From the NCBI RefSeq assembly GCF_013393345.1, contig NZ_QJRF01000067.1, positions 62,001 to 126,000 on the forward strand: 64,000 bases of DNA. The letters are read 5' to 3'. Both the position numbers and the translations under genes were made by a program. Positions 20,443-29,717 of this stretch are shown here, in pieces. Each line of letters starts with the position of its first letter. Position 1 is the stretch's first letter. The notes beneath the pieces were generated by a model. That model worked only from the letters and a program-made list of their open reading frames with translations, was not told the origin of the DNA and did not search any database. Origin of the DNA: Pseudomonas taiwanensis. GTDB lineage: Bacteria; Pseudomonadota; Gammaproteobacteria; Pseudomonadales; Pseudomonadaceae.

Positions 20443-21783
20443 TCAGTGCGGGCTTTCTTCGAGCAGGCTGCCACGCAGGGAATGGGGCAGTGCATCGTCG
20501 ATGTGCACATCGACGAACTGGCCGATCAGGCGCGGGTTGGCGCTGCGGAAGTTGACGATGCGGTTGTTCTCCGTGCGGCCCTGGAGCATGCCCGGGTCCT
20601 TCTTGGAATAGTCGCTGACGAGGATGCGCTGGACGCTGCCGACCATTCGTCGGCTGATCTCGTAACCCTGCTGGTGGATGCGTGTCTGCAGGATCTGCAG
20701 GCGCTGCTTCTTGACCTCTTCCGGCGTGTCATCCAGCAGGTCCGCAGCAGGGGTGCCGGGGCGCGAGCTGTAGATGAAGGAGAAGGAGAAGTCGAAGCCG
20801 ACTTCTTCCACCAGTTTCATGGTGGCCTCGAAGTCCTTGTCGGTTTCGCCGGGGAAGCCGACGATGAAGTCCGAGCTGATGCAGATGTCTGGCACCGCCG
20901 CCTTCAGCTTGCGGATGCGCGACTTGTATTCCAGTGCGGTGTGATTCCGCTTCATGGCCGCGAGGATGCGATCGGAGCCCGCCTGCACGGGCAGGTGGAC
21001 GAACTTCACCAGTTCCGGCACGTCTGCGTGGGCCTGGATCAGCGCGTCGGAGAACTCCAGCGGGTGCGAAGTGGTGTAGCGAATGCGTTCGATACCATCG
21101 ACGGCGGCCACCACGCGGATCAGCTCGGCGAAGTCGGCGATGCGGCCGTCATGGGTCAGGCCGCGATAGCCGTTGACATTCTGGCCCAGCAGGGTCACTT
21201 CACACACGCCGTTCTCGGCCAGGTGGATGACTTCGGCCAATACGTCGTCGAACGGACGGCTGACTTCCTCGCCGCGGGTGTAGGGCACCACGCAGAAGGT
21301 GCAGTACTTGCTGCAGCCTTCCATGACCGAGACGAAGGCGCTGGGGCCATCGACGCGGGGCTCGGGCAGCCGGTCGAACTTCTCGATTTCAGGGAAACTG
21401 ATGTCCACCTGGGGTTTGCGGGTGACCCGTGCGGCGTCGATCATCTCGGGCAGGCGGTGCAGGGTCTGCGGGCCGAACACGACGTCCACATAAGGGGCGC
21501 GTTCGCGGATGGCGGCGCCTTCCTGGCTGGCTACGCAGCCACCCACGCCGATGACCAGCTCCGGGTTCTGCCGCTTGAGCTCGCGCCACTGGCCAAGTTT
21601 CGAGAACACCTTCTCCTGCGCCTTCTCGCGGATCGAGCAGGTGTTGAGCAGGATCACGTCCGCTTCTTCAGCGTGTTCGGTGACTTCCAGTGCCTGATGC
21701 TCGCCGAGCAGGTCGACCATGCGCGACGAGTCGTACTCGTTCATCTGGCAGCCGTGGGTTTCGATATAGAGCTTCTTGGCCAT
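20443..21783 (-). CDS. miaB: tRNA-2-methylthio-N6-dimethylallyladenosine synthase MiaB
   Basis: Radical-SAM methylthiotransferase that converts i6A37 to ms2i6A37 in tRNAs reading UNN codons. It has 446 residues from ATG 21783 ([15 protein letters not shown]). Three parts are visible: the UPF0004 domain with auxiliary-cluster cysteines ([25 protein letters not shown]), the radical-SAM motif CSKYCTFC, and a C-terminal TRAM domain ([10 protein letters not shown]). The frame is open 16 codons upstream, but the chosen start matches homologue length. It is divergent from the DUF1820 gene. Confidence 0.96.
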   Translation of the reverse strand: MAKKLYIETHGCQMNEYDSSRMVDLLGEHQALEVTEHAEEADVILLNTCSIREKAQEKVFSKLGQWRELKRQNPELVIGVGGCVASQEGAAIRERAPYVDVVFGPQTLHRLPEMIDAARVTRKPQVDISFPEIEKFDRLPEPRVDGPSAFVSVMEGCSKYCTFCVVPYTRGEEVSRPFDDVLAEVIHLAENGVCEVTLLGQNVNGYRGLTHDGRIADFAELIRVVAAVDGIERIRYTTSHPLEFSDALIQAHADVPELVKFVHLPVQAGSDRILAAMKRNHTALEYKSRIRKLKAAVPDICISSDFIVGFPGETDKDFEATMKLVEEVGFDFSFSFIYSSRPGTPAADLLDDTPEEVKKQRLQILQTRIHQQGYEISRRMVGSVQRILVSDYSKKDPGMLQGRTENNRIVNFRSANPRLIGQFVDVHIDDALPHSLRGSLLEESPH

Positions 21784-21869
21784 TCGCTTTTGAATCAGGT
21801 GGTTCGAAGAACCGCGCATTATAATCGCCATGCCCTCGGTGTTCCTAGCGCCGGCTGCCTGGCGGCTGT

Positions 21870-21877
21870 GCTATGAT
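21870..21877 (+). promoter_or_regulatory. Extended -10 promoter for the DUF1820 gene
   Basis: TGCTATGAT fits an extended -10 element (TGnTATGAT, close to TATAAT) about 43 bases before the ATG at 21920. No convincing -35 is seen. A separate palindromic ATTATAAT at 21818-21825 could provide -10 elements in both directions for miaB and this gene. Confidence 0.45.
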
Positions 21878-21919
21878 CTGCGCCCCCGAAAATCCCCCGC
21901 GACGACCCGCCGACTTCCC

Positions 21920-22243
21920 ATGAGCAAGCCTGCCCCCATCTACAAGGTGATCTTCCTTAACCAGGGCCAGGTGTACGAGATGTACGCCAAGCAGATCTAC
22001 CAGAGCGATCTCTGGGGCTTCCTGGAGGTGGAGGAGTTCGTCTTTGGCGAGCGCACCCAGGTGGTGGTCGATCCCAGCGAGGAGAAGCTCAAGGCTCAGT
22101 TCGAAGGCGTGGTCCGCAGTTTCCTGCCGATGCATTCGATCATCCGCATCGATGAAGTGGAGCGCCTTGGCACGCCGAAGATCAGCGAAGCGCGAGGGGG
22201 CGGCAACGTGATGCCATTCCCTATGCCGATGCCGGAGAAGTAG
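21920..22243 (+). CDS. DUF1820 family protein
   Basis: A 107-residue protein of the DUF1820 family, common in gammaproteobacteria and of unknown function. It begins MSKPAPIYKVIFLNQGQVYEMYAKQIYQSD and has the conserved LWGFLEVEEFVFGE segment. No membrane segment or catalytic motif is visible; the short Pro/Met-rich tail (MPFPMPMPEK) is typical. The ATG at 21920 is used because the upstream part of the open frame overlaps the promoter region. It corresponds to PA3979. Confidence 0.88.
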   Translation: MSKPAPIYKVIFLNQGQVYEMYAKQIYQSDLWGFLEVEEFVFGERTQVVVDPSEEKLKAQFEGVVRSFLPMHSIIRIDEVERLGTPKISEARGGGNVMPFPMPMPEK

Positions 22244-22262
22244 GTCGGATAGTCTGATGGGT

Positions 22263-22290
22263 GCCTCTGCCCCGGGTTCAGGGCAGAGGC
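22263..22290. terminator. Hairpin between convergent DUF1820 and Sel1 genes
   Basis: A perfect 10-bp stem (GCCTCTGCCC / GGGCAGAGGC) with an 8-base loop, the loop carrying the TGA stop of the Sel1-repeat gene. No U-tract follows on either strand. It may act as a processing or pausing hairpin that protects both 3' ends. Confidence 0.4.
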
Positions 22291-22826
22291 GAGAAGGGCG
22301 AGCCGCCGTCGGCAGCCTGTAGTTCCAACAGATAGTTGCGGAAGATCTGCCCGAGTACCTGGGTGGCGATTTCAAGCTCGTCAGAACGCATTTGCGCGGC
22401 CACCAGGTCGGCGCTGTCCATCGCCTCGTCCGAACCGTTCACCGCTGCCATCTTGAGCACGATGTAGGCCTGCACGTTATTGGCCGGTACGCCTTCGCCC
22501 CTGAAGAACATGTTGCCCAGTCGCAACTGAGCCTGGGCGTGTCCCTTCAGGGAAGCCTGTTCGAACCATTGCAGGGCCTGGGCGAGGTCGCGCGGGGTGC
22601 GTTTGCCGTCGTAGTAGAACTCGCCGAGTTCGTACTGGGCTTCAGCGTCGCCTCCCTTGGCCGCTTGTTGGCAAGCGGAAATGGCTTCCGAAAGGTTTTC
22701 CGGCAGGCTGTTCAGGTTGCAGCGCCCGGTGGCTGGGATCAGCAGGGAGTTACCGCCGGCATTGGCCAGCAGTGGCTGGAAGAGCAACAGGCAGCCCAGG
22801 ATAAGGGTGCGGCCGGTGCGGTTCAT
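22278..22826 (-). CDS. Secreted Sel1-repeat protein
   Basis: A 182-residue protein with a cleavable signal (MNRTGRTLILGCLLLFQPLLANAGG) and two Sel1-like repeats at about residues 45-115 (AKGGDAEAQYELGEFYYDGK and SLKGHAQAQLRLGNMFFRGE). Such helical repeats scaffold protein-protein contacts in the periplasm. A third, degenerate repeat may follow. The start could also be GTG 22835, which is nearer a GAGG element; the ATG gives a normal signal peptide. It corresponds to the Sel1 gene near PA3978 in PAO1. No partner is evident. Confidence 0.82.
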   Translation of the reverse strand: MNRTGRTLILGCLLLFQPLLANAGGNSLLIPATGRCNLNSLPENLSEAISACQQAAKGGDAEAQYELGEFYYDGKRTPRDLAQALQWFEQASLKGHAQAQLRLGNMFFRGEGVPANNVQAYIVLKMAAVNGSDEAMDSADLVAAQMRSDELEIATQVLGQIFRNYLLELQAADGGSPFSPLP

Positions 22827-22919
22827 GGGGATCACAGTGCCTCGGAAGCAGTGCGGGCATCATGCCCGGCCGGCGAGAAACGCGCCGACCGTCACATTAT
22901 GAAATAAGCGAGGCCGATC

Positions 22920-23567
22920 TTACAAAGCCTTTACTTTGTTTGCGCTTGGCACTGTGTCGCGAAGTTGCAGGAGCAGCCAGACCATCAGCGGGTAGGCGGG
23001 CGTGAGAAGGGCGTGGAACAGATCGACCCGGAGTAAAGGGCCGATAACGCCCTCGGTCCCCACCAGCAATCCGGCCACCAGGAACAAACCCACGATGGCG
23101 AAGGCCAGCAGCGCTGGCGAAACCCGCTCCGGCAGCCTGCCAAGGCCTGCCAGCAGGATCAGGGCGAACGCGGTGAGGCTGAGCAGCAGTCGGTACTCGG
23201 CGAGCAATCCGGTTCGCCGGGCCAACTCGAAACTCACACACAGGCCGATCACCAGGCACCCCCAGGAGGTTTGGTTCCAAGTGAGGCTGCGGGAGAAGGC
23301 GAAGGTCGCCGAGGCGACCAGTGGCAAGGCGAGGAAGGTGCCGGCCTGGCTGAGCAGGCTGTGAGCCTCGCGCCAGGACGGGTCAATAGAAAAGCGCACC
23401 ACCCCGCACAGGGCTGCAGTCGCCGGGATCAGCAGCCCGAGCAGGGCGCATGACCAGGCCGGCCACTCTTCGTCGGCGAACCCCTTGCCGGCCCGGACCA
23501 GCGCAAAGGCGCTGGCCAGGCAGGCGAGGGCGAGGATGCCGTCGGAGAGGGCGGTGCTGTATTGCAT
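22920..23567 (-). CDS. Multi-pass membrane protein of unknown function
   Basis: A 215-residue hydrophobic protein with six or seven predicted membrane helices separated by very short loops and no catalytic motif I recognise. Its ATG (23567) overlaps the TGA of hemL by one base (TGATG), so its translation is coupled to haem-precursor synthesis. A TTG one codon upstream is also possible. The tail is basic (SANKVKAL). The coupling to hemL may be incidental to compact operon structure. Confidence 0.72.
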   Translation of the reverse strand: MQYSTALSDGILALACLASAFALVRAGKGFADEEWPAWSCALLGLLIPATAALCGVVRFSIDPSWREAHSLLSQAGTFLALPLVASATFAFSRSLTWNQTSWGCLVIGLCVSFELARRTGLLAEYRLLLSLTAFALILLAGLGRLPERVSPALLAFAIVGLFLVAGLLVGTEGVIGPLLRVDLFHALLTPAYPLMVWLLLQLRDTVPSANKVKAL

Positions 23568-24856
23568 CAAGCCTGTTTCAGTTTGGCGAAGGCACGCTCG
23601 GCTGCGTCCAGGGTAATCGCCAACTCCCGGTCGCCGTGGGCGATGGAGGTGAAGCCTGCTTCATAGGCGCTCGGTGCCAGGTAGACGCCGCCATCCAGCA
23701 TCAGGTGGAAGAAGCGCTTGAAGCGATCCGCATCGCTGGCCATTACGTCCTGGAAGGTGACGATGTCGTCAGCGCCGCTGAAGTAGAGGCCGAACATGCC
23801 GCCTGCCTGGGTGGTGACGAAGGGGATGCCAGCGGCATCGGCGCGCTGTTGCAGGCCGTCGAGCAAGCGGGTGGTGTAGTCGGTCAGCTCGGCGTGGAAG
23901 CCGGGGCGGCTGATCAGTTTCAGGGTGGTCAGGCCGGCGGCCATGGCCAGCGGGTTACCGGACAGGGTGCCGGCCTGGTAGACCGGGCCCAGCGGGGCGA
24001 TGTGCGACATGATCTCGCGCTTGCCGCCGAAGCAGCCGACCGGCATCCCGCCACCAATGATTTTGCCAAAGGTGGACAGGTCCGGGGTGATGCCGTAGTG
24101 GGCTTGGGCGCCGCCGAGGGCGACGCGGAAGCCGGTCATCACTTCGTCGAAGATCAGTACCACGCCGTGCTTGTCGCACAGGGTGCGCAGGCCTTCGAGG
24201 AAGCCCGGTGCCGGCGGTACGCAGTTCATGTTGCCGGCCACCGGCTCGACGATGATGCAGGCGACTTCGTTGCCCACGTCGGCGAGGGTCTTTTCAACGG
24301 CGTCGATGTCGTTGAAGGGCAGGGTCAGGGTGTGCTGGGCGAAGGCCGCAGGCACGCCGGGCGAGCTCGGTACGCCCAGGGTCAGGGCGCCGGAACCGGC
24401 TTTCACCAGCAGGGAGTCGGAGTGGCCGTGGTAGCAGCCTTCGAACTTGATGATGCTGTCGCGACCGGTGAAGCCACGGGCCAGGCGAATGGCACTCATG
24501 GTGGCTTCGGTGCCGGAGCTGACCATGCGCACCATCTCCATGGACGGCACCAGGGAGCAGACCAGATCGGCCATTTCCACTTCCAGCGCGGTCGGTGCGC
24601 CGTAGGACAGACCGTGGTCCAGCTGCTTGCGCACTGCGTCCAGCACGTCCGGATGGCTGTGACCGAGGATCATCGGACCCCAGGAGCCGACATAGTCCAC
24701 GTAGCGCTTGTCGTCCTCGTCCGTCACGTAGGCGCCTTCCGCGTGCTTGAAGAACAGGGGCGTGCCGCCGACGCTCTTGAAGGCGCGGACCGGCGAGTTG
24801 ACGCCGCCGGGGATGTGTTTCTGGGCGTTGGCGAAGAGGGTTTCGGAACGGGACAT
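23567..24856 (-). CDS. hemL: Glutamate-1-semialdehyde 2,1-aminomutase HemL
   Basis: PLP enzyme converting glutamate-1-semialdehyde to 5-aminolevulinate in the C5 haem pathway. It has 429 residues from ATG 24856 ([26 protein letters not shown]). The PLP lysine lies in [15 protein letters not shown] and the substrate-binding [15 protein letters not shown] motif is present. A GAGAG ribosome site supports this start over the upstream ATG in the open frame. It sits directly after thiD-thiE. Confidence 0.97.
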   Translation of the reverse strand: MSRSETLFANAQKHIPGGVNSPVRAFKSVGGTPLFFKHAEGAYVTDEDDKRYVDYVGSWGPMILGHSHPDVLDAVRKQLDHGLSYGAPTALEVEMADLVCSLVPSMEMVRMVSSGTEATMSAIRLARGFTGRDSIIKFEGCYHGHSDSLLVKAGSGALTLGVPSSPGVPAAFAQHTLTLPFNDIDAVEKTLADVGNEVACIIVEPVAGNMNCVPPAPGFLEGLRTLCDKHGVVLIFDEVMTGFRVALGGAQAHYGITPDLSTFGKIIGGGMPVGCFGGKREIMSHIAPLGPVYQAGTLSGNPLAMAAGLTTLKLISRPGFHAELTDYTTRLLDGLQQRADAAGIPFVTTQAGGMFGLYFSGADDIVTFQDVMASDADRFKRFFHLMLDGGVYLAPSAYEAGFTSIAHGDRELAITLDAAERAFAKLKQA

Positions 24857-24886
24857 GGCAGGTCTCTCTTTCAAGCGAATTCGGGG

Positions 24887-25516
24887 TCAGGCGGCGTCGA
24901 ACAGGGCGCTGAAGGCACGCGCGCGGCGTTCCACCTCGGCGGCCGAATCGGCGCCGAACAGTGCGTGGATCACCGCCACCATGCTGGCGCCGCGGTTGAT
25001 CAGCTCGGGGGCGTTTTCCAGGGTTACGCCGCCGATGGCGACGATCGGTGCCTGGAAGCGCTGCTGCGCCTGGTCCAGCAGGTCCAGGGTGGCGGCGGGG
25101 GCGCCCGGCTTGGTCTGGGAATTGTAGAAGCGGCCGAAGGCGATGTAGCTGGCGCCTTCCTTGATTGCCGCAGCGGCCAGGTCGAGGCTGGCGTGGCAGG
25201 TGCCGCCGATGATGGCCTGGCGGCCGAGCAGGGCGCGTGCCGCAGCAAGGGAACCGTCGCCCTGGCCCAGGTGCAGGCCGACGCCCAGGCGGGCGGCCAG
25301 TTCGGCGTCATCATTGATGATCAGGTGCGCGCCGTAACGGGTGCACAACTCGCCAAGGGCTTCGGCTTCGCGCAGGCGTCGAGCCTCGTCGCTGGACTTG
25401 TCACGGTACTGCAGCAGCTTGGCGCCGCCCTTCAGGGCCGCTTCGACGTAGGGCAGCAACTTGCCGCCGGCCAGTAACTGGCTGTCGGTGATGGCGTAGA
25501 GGCCGCGCAGTTTCAT
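24887..25516 (-). CDS. thiE: Thiamine-phosphate synthase ThiE
   Basis: A TIM-barrel enzyme joining HMP-PP and the thiazole phosphate to make thiamine phosphate. It has 209 residues with the family motifs [27 protein letters not shown] and [12 protein letters not shown] (the last with substrate-phosphate contacts). Its ATG overlaps the thiD stop by 4 bases (ATGA), so HMP-PP production and use are translationally coupled. Confidence 0.96.
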   Translation of the reverse strand: MKLRGLYAITDSQLLAGGKLLPYVEAALKGGAKLLQYRDKSSDEARRLREAEALGELCTRYGAHLIINDDAELAARLGVGLHLGQGDGSLAAARALLGRQAIIGGTCHASLDLAAAAIKEGASYIAFGRFYNSQTKPGAPAATLDLLDQAQQRFQAPIVAIGGVTLENAPELINRGASMVAVIHALFGADSAAEVERRARAFSALFDAA

Positions 25517-26310
25517 TGGCAGAAGTCCAGCGGCAGGCGGCGCGGCACGTACTGGCCGTGACCGGGTTGTTCGGCGTCGCGCAGGGTGCGCCAGGTGTAG
25601 TCGAGGGCGCTGCGTACCGCGCTGGACAGCTCCTCACCCAGGGCCAGGCGGCCGGCGAGGGCGCTGGCCAGGGTGCAGCCCGAGCCGTGGTAGCTGCCGG
25701 GCAGGCGCTGGCAGGTATAGGTGAAGCGCTGGCCATCCTGGGTGTACAGGCGGTTGTGCACTTCGTGCTCGTCGCCATGACCGCCGGTGATCAGCAGGTT
25801 GCGGCAGAAGGGCAGGAGCTTCTCCGCGCACTCGTCCGGGGTGCCTTCAGGCAGTTCGGCGAGGATGCGCGCTTCCGGCAGATTCGGGGTGGCGATGGCG
25901 GCTACCGGGAGCAGGCGTTCGCGGATCGCATAACCCACTTCGTCCTTGCCCAGCGCGCCGCCGCCGCCGGCACGCAGTACCGGGTCGCAGACCAGCGGAA
26001 CGCCAGGGAGGGATTGCATGATTTCCACGACGGTCTCGACCATCTGCACCGAGCCGAGCATGCCCAGCTTGACGGCGGCTACCGGCAGGTCAGCGATCAC
26101 GGCATTGGCCTGGGCCAGCACCCATTCGCGGTCGAGGACGCGGAAGTCGGAAACGTTGACGGTATCCTGCACGGTCAGGGCGGTCACGGCCGGGGCGGCG
26201 TGGCAGCCTTGTGCGATCAGGGCTTCGATGTCCGCCTGGAGGCCGGCGCCACCACTGGGGTCGTGGCCGGAAAGGCAGAGGACTACGGGGCGAGAGTTGG
26301 TCGTTTTCAT
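25513..26310 (-). CDS. thiD: Hydroxymethylpyrimidine/phosphomethylpyrimidine kinase ThiD
   Basis: Ribokinase-fold enzyme that phosphorylates HMP and HMP-P to HMP-PP for thiamine synthesis. It has 265 residues from ATG 26310. Visible elements are [20 protein letters not shown] at the N-terminus, [14 protein letters not shown], and the C-terminal [19 protein letters not shown] anion-hole motif. It is the first gene of the thiD-thiE-hemL-membrane-protein unit. No THI-box riboswitch is apparent upstream. Confidence 0.95.
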   Translation of the reverse strand: MKTTNSRPVVLCLSGHDPSGGAGLQADIEALIAQGCHAAPAVTALTVQDTVNVSDFRVLDREWVLAQANAVIADLPVAAVKLGMLGSVQMVETVVEIMQSLPGVPLVCDPVLRAGGGGALGKDEVGYAIRERLLPVAAIATPNLPEARILAELPEGTPDECAEKLLPFCRNLLITGGHGDEHEVHNRLYTQDGQRFTYTCQRLPGSYHGSGCTLASALAGRLALGEELSSAVRSALDYTWRTLRDAEQPGHGQYVPRRLPLDFCQ

Positions 26311-26562
26311 GGTCGGCGAGCTTACCACTAATCACCTCGCCGGGCCGCACCGGCGGCGCTATGCCTCAGGGGGAGCGCGAAGGGTCCTGCTGGTGCGGCT
26401 GAAAGCACCGGAATAGAGCTGTTCCATAGTGATGGCAATGTGCAGCTTTCAGCCGCCTTGCGCTGTGCTAGAGTGCACTTTTCGAACAACCTGGCCCAGG
26501 GTGGCGCGTCGGATAAGGAGGTGGGGCTCCCGGACGCGGTCAGTAGGCCACTGCGGGGCTGC

Positions 26563-28959
26563 ATGCGTACCCTCTTTTTCCTCTGCCTTTACCTGCTCGC
26601 CGGCCTGGCCAATGCCGTGCAATTCGACGAGCAACTGCGCAGTCTCCCGCTGGGCCAGCACATGGACGTGTTCGAAGACGTTCGTGGTGATGCCGAGATC
26701 GACGACATCACGGCCCCGGCCCTGGACAGCAATTTCCGCCGCCATGAAATGCCCGTGCTCAATGCCGGCTATTCGCACTCGGTCTTCTGGTTGCGCATCG
26801 ACCTGGATTACCAGCCGCATGGTCGGAGCGACCAGCAGAACTGGCTGCTGGAGTTGGCCTACCCACCGCTGGACCGCCTCGATCTCTACCTTCCGGACGA
26901 CCAGGGGGGTTACCGCCTCGCCCACAGCACCGGCGACGCGCTGCCGTTCGACAGCCGGCAGATCAGGCAGAACAACTATGTCTTCAGCATTCCCCTGCAA
27001 TCCAACCAGCCCAAGCGTATCTACCTGCGCCTGCAAAGCGAAGGTTCCATCCAGGCGCCGCTGACGCTCTGGTCACCCCAGGCCTTCGTAGAGGAACAGC
27101 CGGAACGCATCTATGTACTGGGCATCATCTACGGCGTGCTGCTGGTGATGCTCTTTTACAACCTGTTCATCTACCTCAGCGTTCGCGACACCAGCTACCT
27201 CTATTACATCCTTTATATAGGTTCGTTCGGCCTCTACCAGATTTCCGTCAACGGCGCCGGCATCCAGTACTTCTGGCCGGACAACCCCTGGTGGGCCAAT
27301 GCGGCGACACCCTTCCTGATCGGTTCGGCGGCGCTGTTCGGCTGCCAGTTCGCGCGCAGCTTCCTGCACACGGCCGACCACAGTCCCTGGGTCGACCGTA
27401 CGCTGCTCGGACTGATGGCGTTCGGCGGGCTGGCGATGGTCCTGGCGCTGACGGCCAGCTACGGCCTGGCCCTGCGGCTGGCCACTTCGCTGGCGCTGAT
27501 CTTTACCGTGGTGATCTTCGCCGCCGGCGTGTTGGCCTGGCTGCGCGGCATGCGCGTGGCGCGCTATTTCATCATCGCCTGGAGCGCCTTCCTTATCGGC
27601 GGCGCCATCAACACCCTGATGGTGCTGGGCTATCTGCCCAACGTCTTCCTCACCATGTACGCCAGCCAGATTGGTTCGGCGCTGGAAGTGGGGTTGCTGT
27701 CCCTTGCCCTGGCCGACCGTATCAATGCCATGAAGGAAGAGCGCACGCGTATCCTCCAGGATGCCGGACGCAAGCTGGAGGCGCTCAACCAGGAGTTGGC
27801 CAACAGCAACCGCCTGAAGGACGAATTCCTCGCCACGGTCACCCACGAACTGCGAACGCCGATGAATGGTGTCATCGGTTCCCTGGAACTGATGCAGACG
27901 CTGCCGTTGCACGATGAGCTGGAGCAGTACCAGCGCACCGCCTCCGGCTCGGCGCGGGACATGATGCGCCTGGTCAACGACATCCTCGCCATGACCGAAC
28001 TGCAGGCCGGCAAGCTCTACCCGCGACGCGAGCCATTCAGCCTGCGCGGGCTGATGGACAGCCTGCGGGTGCAGTACGGTCTGCGCGCGGTGGAGAAGGG
28101 GCTGGTCTTCGAGCTGGACCTCGATCACCGGCTCCCGGATACCCTCGAAGGGGACGCTGGCAAGCTGGCCCAGGCCCTGGGCTATCTGCTGGACAACGCC
28201 ATCAAGTTCACCAGCCGTGGCAGCGTTGGCTTGCGAGTCAGCGGTCACGAACCGGCCGACGGCGAACTGGCACTGCACATCGACGTCATGGACACCGGCA
28301 TCGGTTTCTCCACCCCGTCGGATGGCCTGATCTACCGGCGCTTCTACCAGCTCGATGGCTCCATGACCCGCGAATACGGTGGCCTCGGCATCGGGCTCGC
28401 CCTCAGCGATCAACTGGTGACGCTCCTCGGCGGCAAGCTCTCCCATCAGTCCCAGCCGGGGCGGGGCAGTACCTTCACCCTGGAGCTCAAGTTGTCATTG
28501 CCGGTCCAGAGCCAGGTCCTGCCCGCGCGCCGTCCCGGCGGCCAGCCCCTGCGCCGGCCGGAGCAGTGCACCGTGCTGGTGGTGGAAGACAACGCCATCA
28601 ACCAGTTGGTGACCCGCGGCATGCTGCTCAAGCTCGGCTATCGCGTGCTCACCGCGGACAACGGCGCCGAAGCGCTGGAACAGATTCGCCGCGAATCCGT
28701 CCATGCCGTGCTGATGGACTGCCAGATGCCGGTGATGGACGGCTTCGCCACCTGTCGGGCCCTGCGTGCAATGCCCGGCTGCGCCGATCTGCCGGTGCTG
28801 GCCATCACCGCCCACAGCCACAGTGGCGACCGCGAGCGCTGCCTGGCCGCCGGGATGAGCGACTACATGGCCAAACCGGTCAAGTTCGAGGAACTGCGCT
28901 CGCTGCTCCATGACTGGCTGCTGTGCAAGCCGGTGGAAGCTGCCAAGTCGCTGGGCTGA
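26563..28959 (+). CDS. ladS: LadS-type hybrid sensor histidine kinase
   Basis: Membrane hybrid kinase that in P. aeruginosa feeds the GacS/GacA-Rsm pathway and promotes biofilm and type VI functions over acute virulence. It has 798 residues: a signal peptide (MRTLFFLCLYLLAGLANA), a periplasmic 7TMR-DISMED2 domain (about 30-175), a 7TMR-DISM membrane region (about 180-390), a HisKA domain with H428 in VTHELRTPMNG, an HATPase with GGLGIGLALS, and a receiver with D719 in VLMDCQMPVMDG. ATG 26563 is chosen because it begins a clean signal peptide. It has the synteny position of PA3974. Confidence 0.93.
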   Translation: MRTLFFLCLYLLAGLANAVQFDEQLRSLPLGQHMDVFEDVRGDAEIDDITAPALDSNFRRHEMPVLNAGYSHSVFWLRIDLDYQPHGRSDQQNWLLELAYPPLDRLDLYLPDDQGGYRLAHSTGDALPFDSRQIRQNNYVFSIPLQSNQPKRIYLRLQSEGSIQAPLTLWSPQAFVEEQPERIYVLGIIYGVLLVMLFYNLFIYLSVRDTSYLYYILYIGSFGLYQISVNGAGIQYFWPDNPWWANAATPFLIGSAALFGCQFARSFLHTADHSPWVDRTLLGLMAFGGLAMVLALTASYGLALRLATSLALIFTVVIFAAGVLAWLRGMRVARYFIIAWSAFLIGGAINTLMVLGYLPNVFLTMYASQIGSALEVGLLSLALADRINAMKEERTRILQDAGRKLEALNQELANSNRLKDEFLATVTHELRTPMNGVIGSLELMQTLPLHDELEQYQRTASGSARDMMRLVNDILAMTELQAGKLYPRREPFSLRGLMDSLRVQYGLRAVEKGLVFELDLDHRLPDTLEGDAGKLAQALGYLLDNAIKFTSRGSVGLRVSGHEPADGELALHIDVMDTGIGFSTPSDGLIYRRFYQLDGSMTREYGGLGIGLALSDQLVTLLGGKLSHQSQPGRGSTFTLELKLSLPVQSQVLPARRPGGQPLRRPEQCTVLVVEDNAINQLVTRGMLLKLGYRVLTADNGAEALEQIRRESVHAVLMDCQMPVMDGFATCRALRAMPGCADLPVLAITAHSHSGDRERCLAAGMSDYMAKPVKFEELRSLLHDWLLCKPVEAAKSLG

Positions 28960-29020
28960 TTCGGCAAGAACCCGGCATATATGGCATTAAACGCGGCATT
29001 TATCCCACTTCCTGCAAGGT

Positions 29021-29060
29021 CTGAATCCTGATTCACTGAAAGAAGTGAATCAGGATTCAG
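29021..29060. promoter_or_regulatory. Long perfect palindrome before the TetR gene (operator and RBS hairpin)
   Basis: Two perfect 17-base arms (29021-29037 and 29044-29060) flank a 6-base spacer, three bases before the tetR ATG. Each arm contains a near-palindromic 14-mer (TGAATCCTGATTCA and its complement), so the site can be read as two operator boxes 24 bp apart. The AGGA ribosome site at 29052-29055 lies in the right arm and would be masked if the RNA folds. Confidence 0.75.
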
Positions 29061-29063
29061 ATC

Positions 29064-29717
29064 ATGGCCTATCGCACCACCACCTCCCGAATCGACCGTG
29101 ACCAGGCGCTACGCAGCCGCATCCTGGCCTGCGCCCAGGCGCGGGTGGTGGAGGGCGGGTTTGCCGCATTGACCATGCAGGCGCTGGCCGAAGACGTGGG
29201 CATTGCCACCGGCAGCCTCTACCGGCACTTCTCCAACAAGGGCGAACTGGCTGCGGAGGTCTTTGCCCAGGCCAGCCAGGTGGAAGTGGACAGTCTCGCA
29301 GTGGTGCTGCGCGGCGAAGGTTCGGCCGCAGGCCGGCTGGCGCGTGGGTTGCGTCAGTTCGCTGCACGAGCCTGGCACAGCCGGCGACTGGCTTTCGCCC
29401 TGATCGCTGAACCCGTGGACCCTGAAGTGGACGAGCAGCGCCTGCTCTATCGCGAGGCCTACGCCGACCTCTTCTGCCAACTGCTGGAGGAGGGCCGGGC
29501 GCGCGGTGAGTTCCAGGTGCCCTCGATTCCCCTGACTGCAGCCTGCCTGGTCGGCGCCATCGCCGAATCCCTGGTCGGCCCGCTGTCGCCCCCGGGCCGC
29601 GCAATGTGCGACGCCGAGCATGATTCGGACGACCTCGAGAGCGTCTGCGCCAACCTCGTTACCTTCTGCCTGCGCGCCCTGGGCGCCAGCCAACCTGTTA
29701 AGGAGAACCTGCGATGA
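29064..29717 (+). CDS. TetR-family transcriptional regulator
   Basis: A 217-residue repressor-type protein with an N-terminal helix-turn-helix (TMQALAEDVGIATGSLYRHFSNKGELAAEVF, about residues 35-65) and a helical ligand-binding C-terminal domain. Its stop overlaps the start of the acyl-CoA dehydrogenase gene by 4 bases. It is probably an autorepressor of this two-gene operon, responding to an acyl-CoA or related ligand. That is inferred from the adjacent palindrome and the partner gene. It corresponds to PA3973. Confidence 0.9.
   Translation: MAYRTTTSRIDRDQALRSRILACAQARVVEGGFAALTMQALAEDVGIATGSLYRHFSNKGELAAEVFAQASQVEVDSLAVVLRGEGSAAGRLARGLRQFAARAWHSRRLAFALIAEPVDPEVDEQRLLYREAYADLFCQLLEEGRARGEFQVPSIPLTAACLVGAIAESLVGPLSPPGRAMCDAEHDSDDLESVCANLVTFCLRALGASQPVKENLR

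Noticed and set aside
26311-26562. Possible thiamine riboswitch or small gene between thiD and ladS
   Set aside because: No THI-box-like conserved segments were recognised and thiD is transcribed away on the other strand; only a promoter region for ladS is likely.
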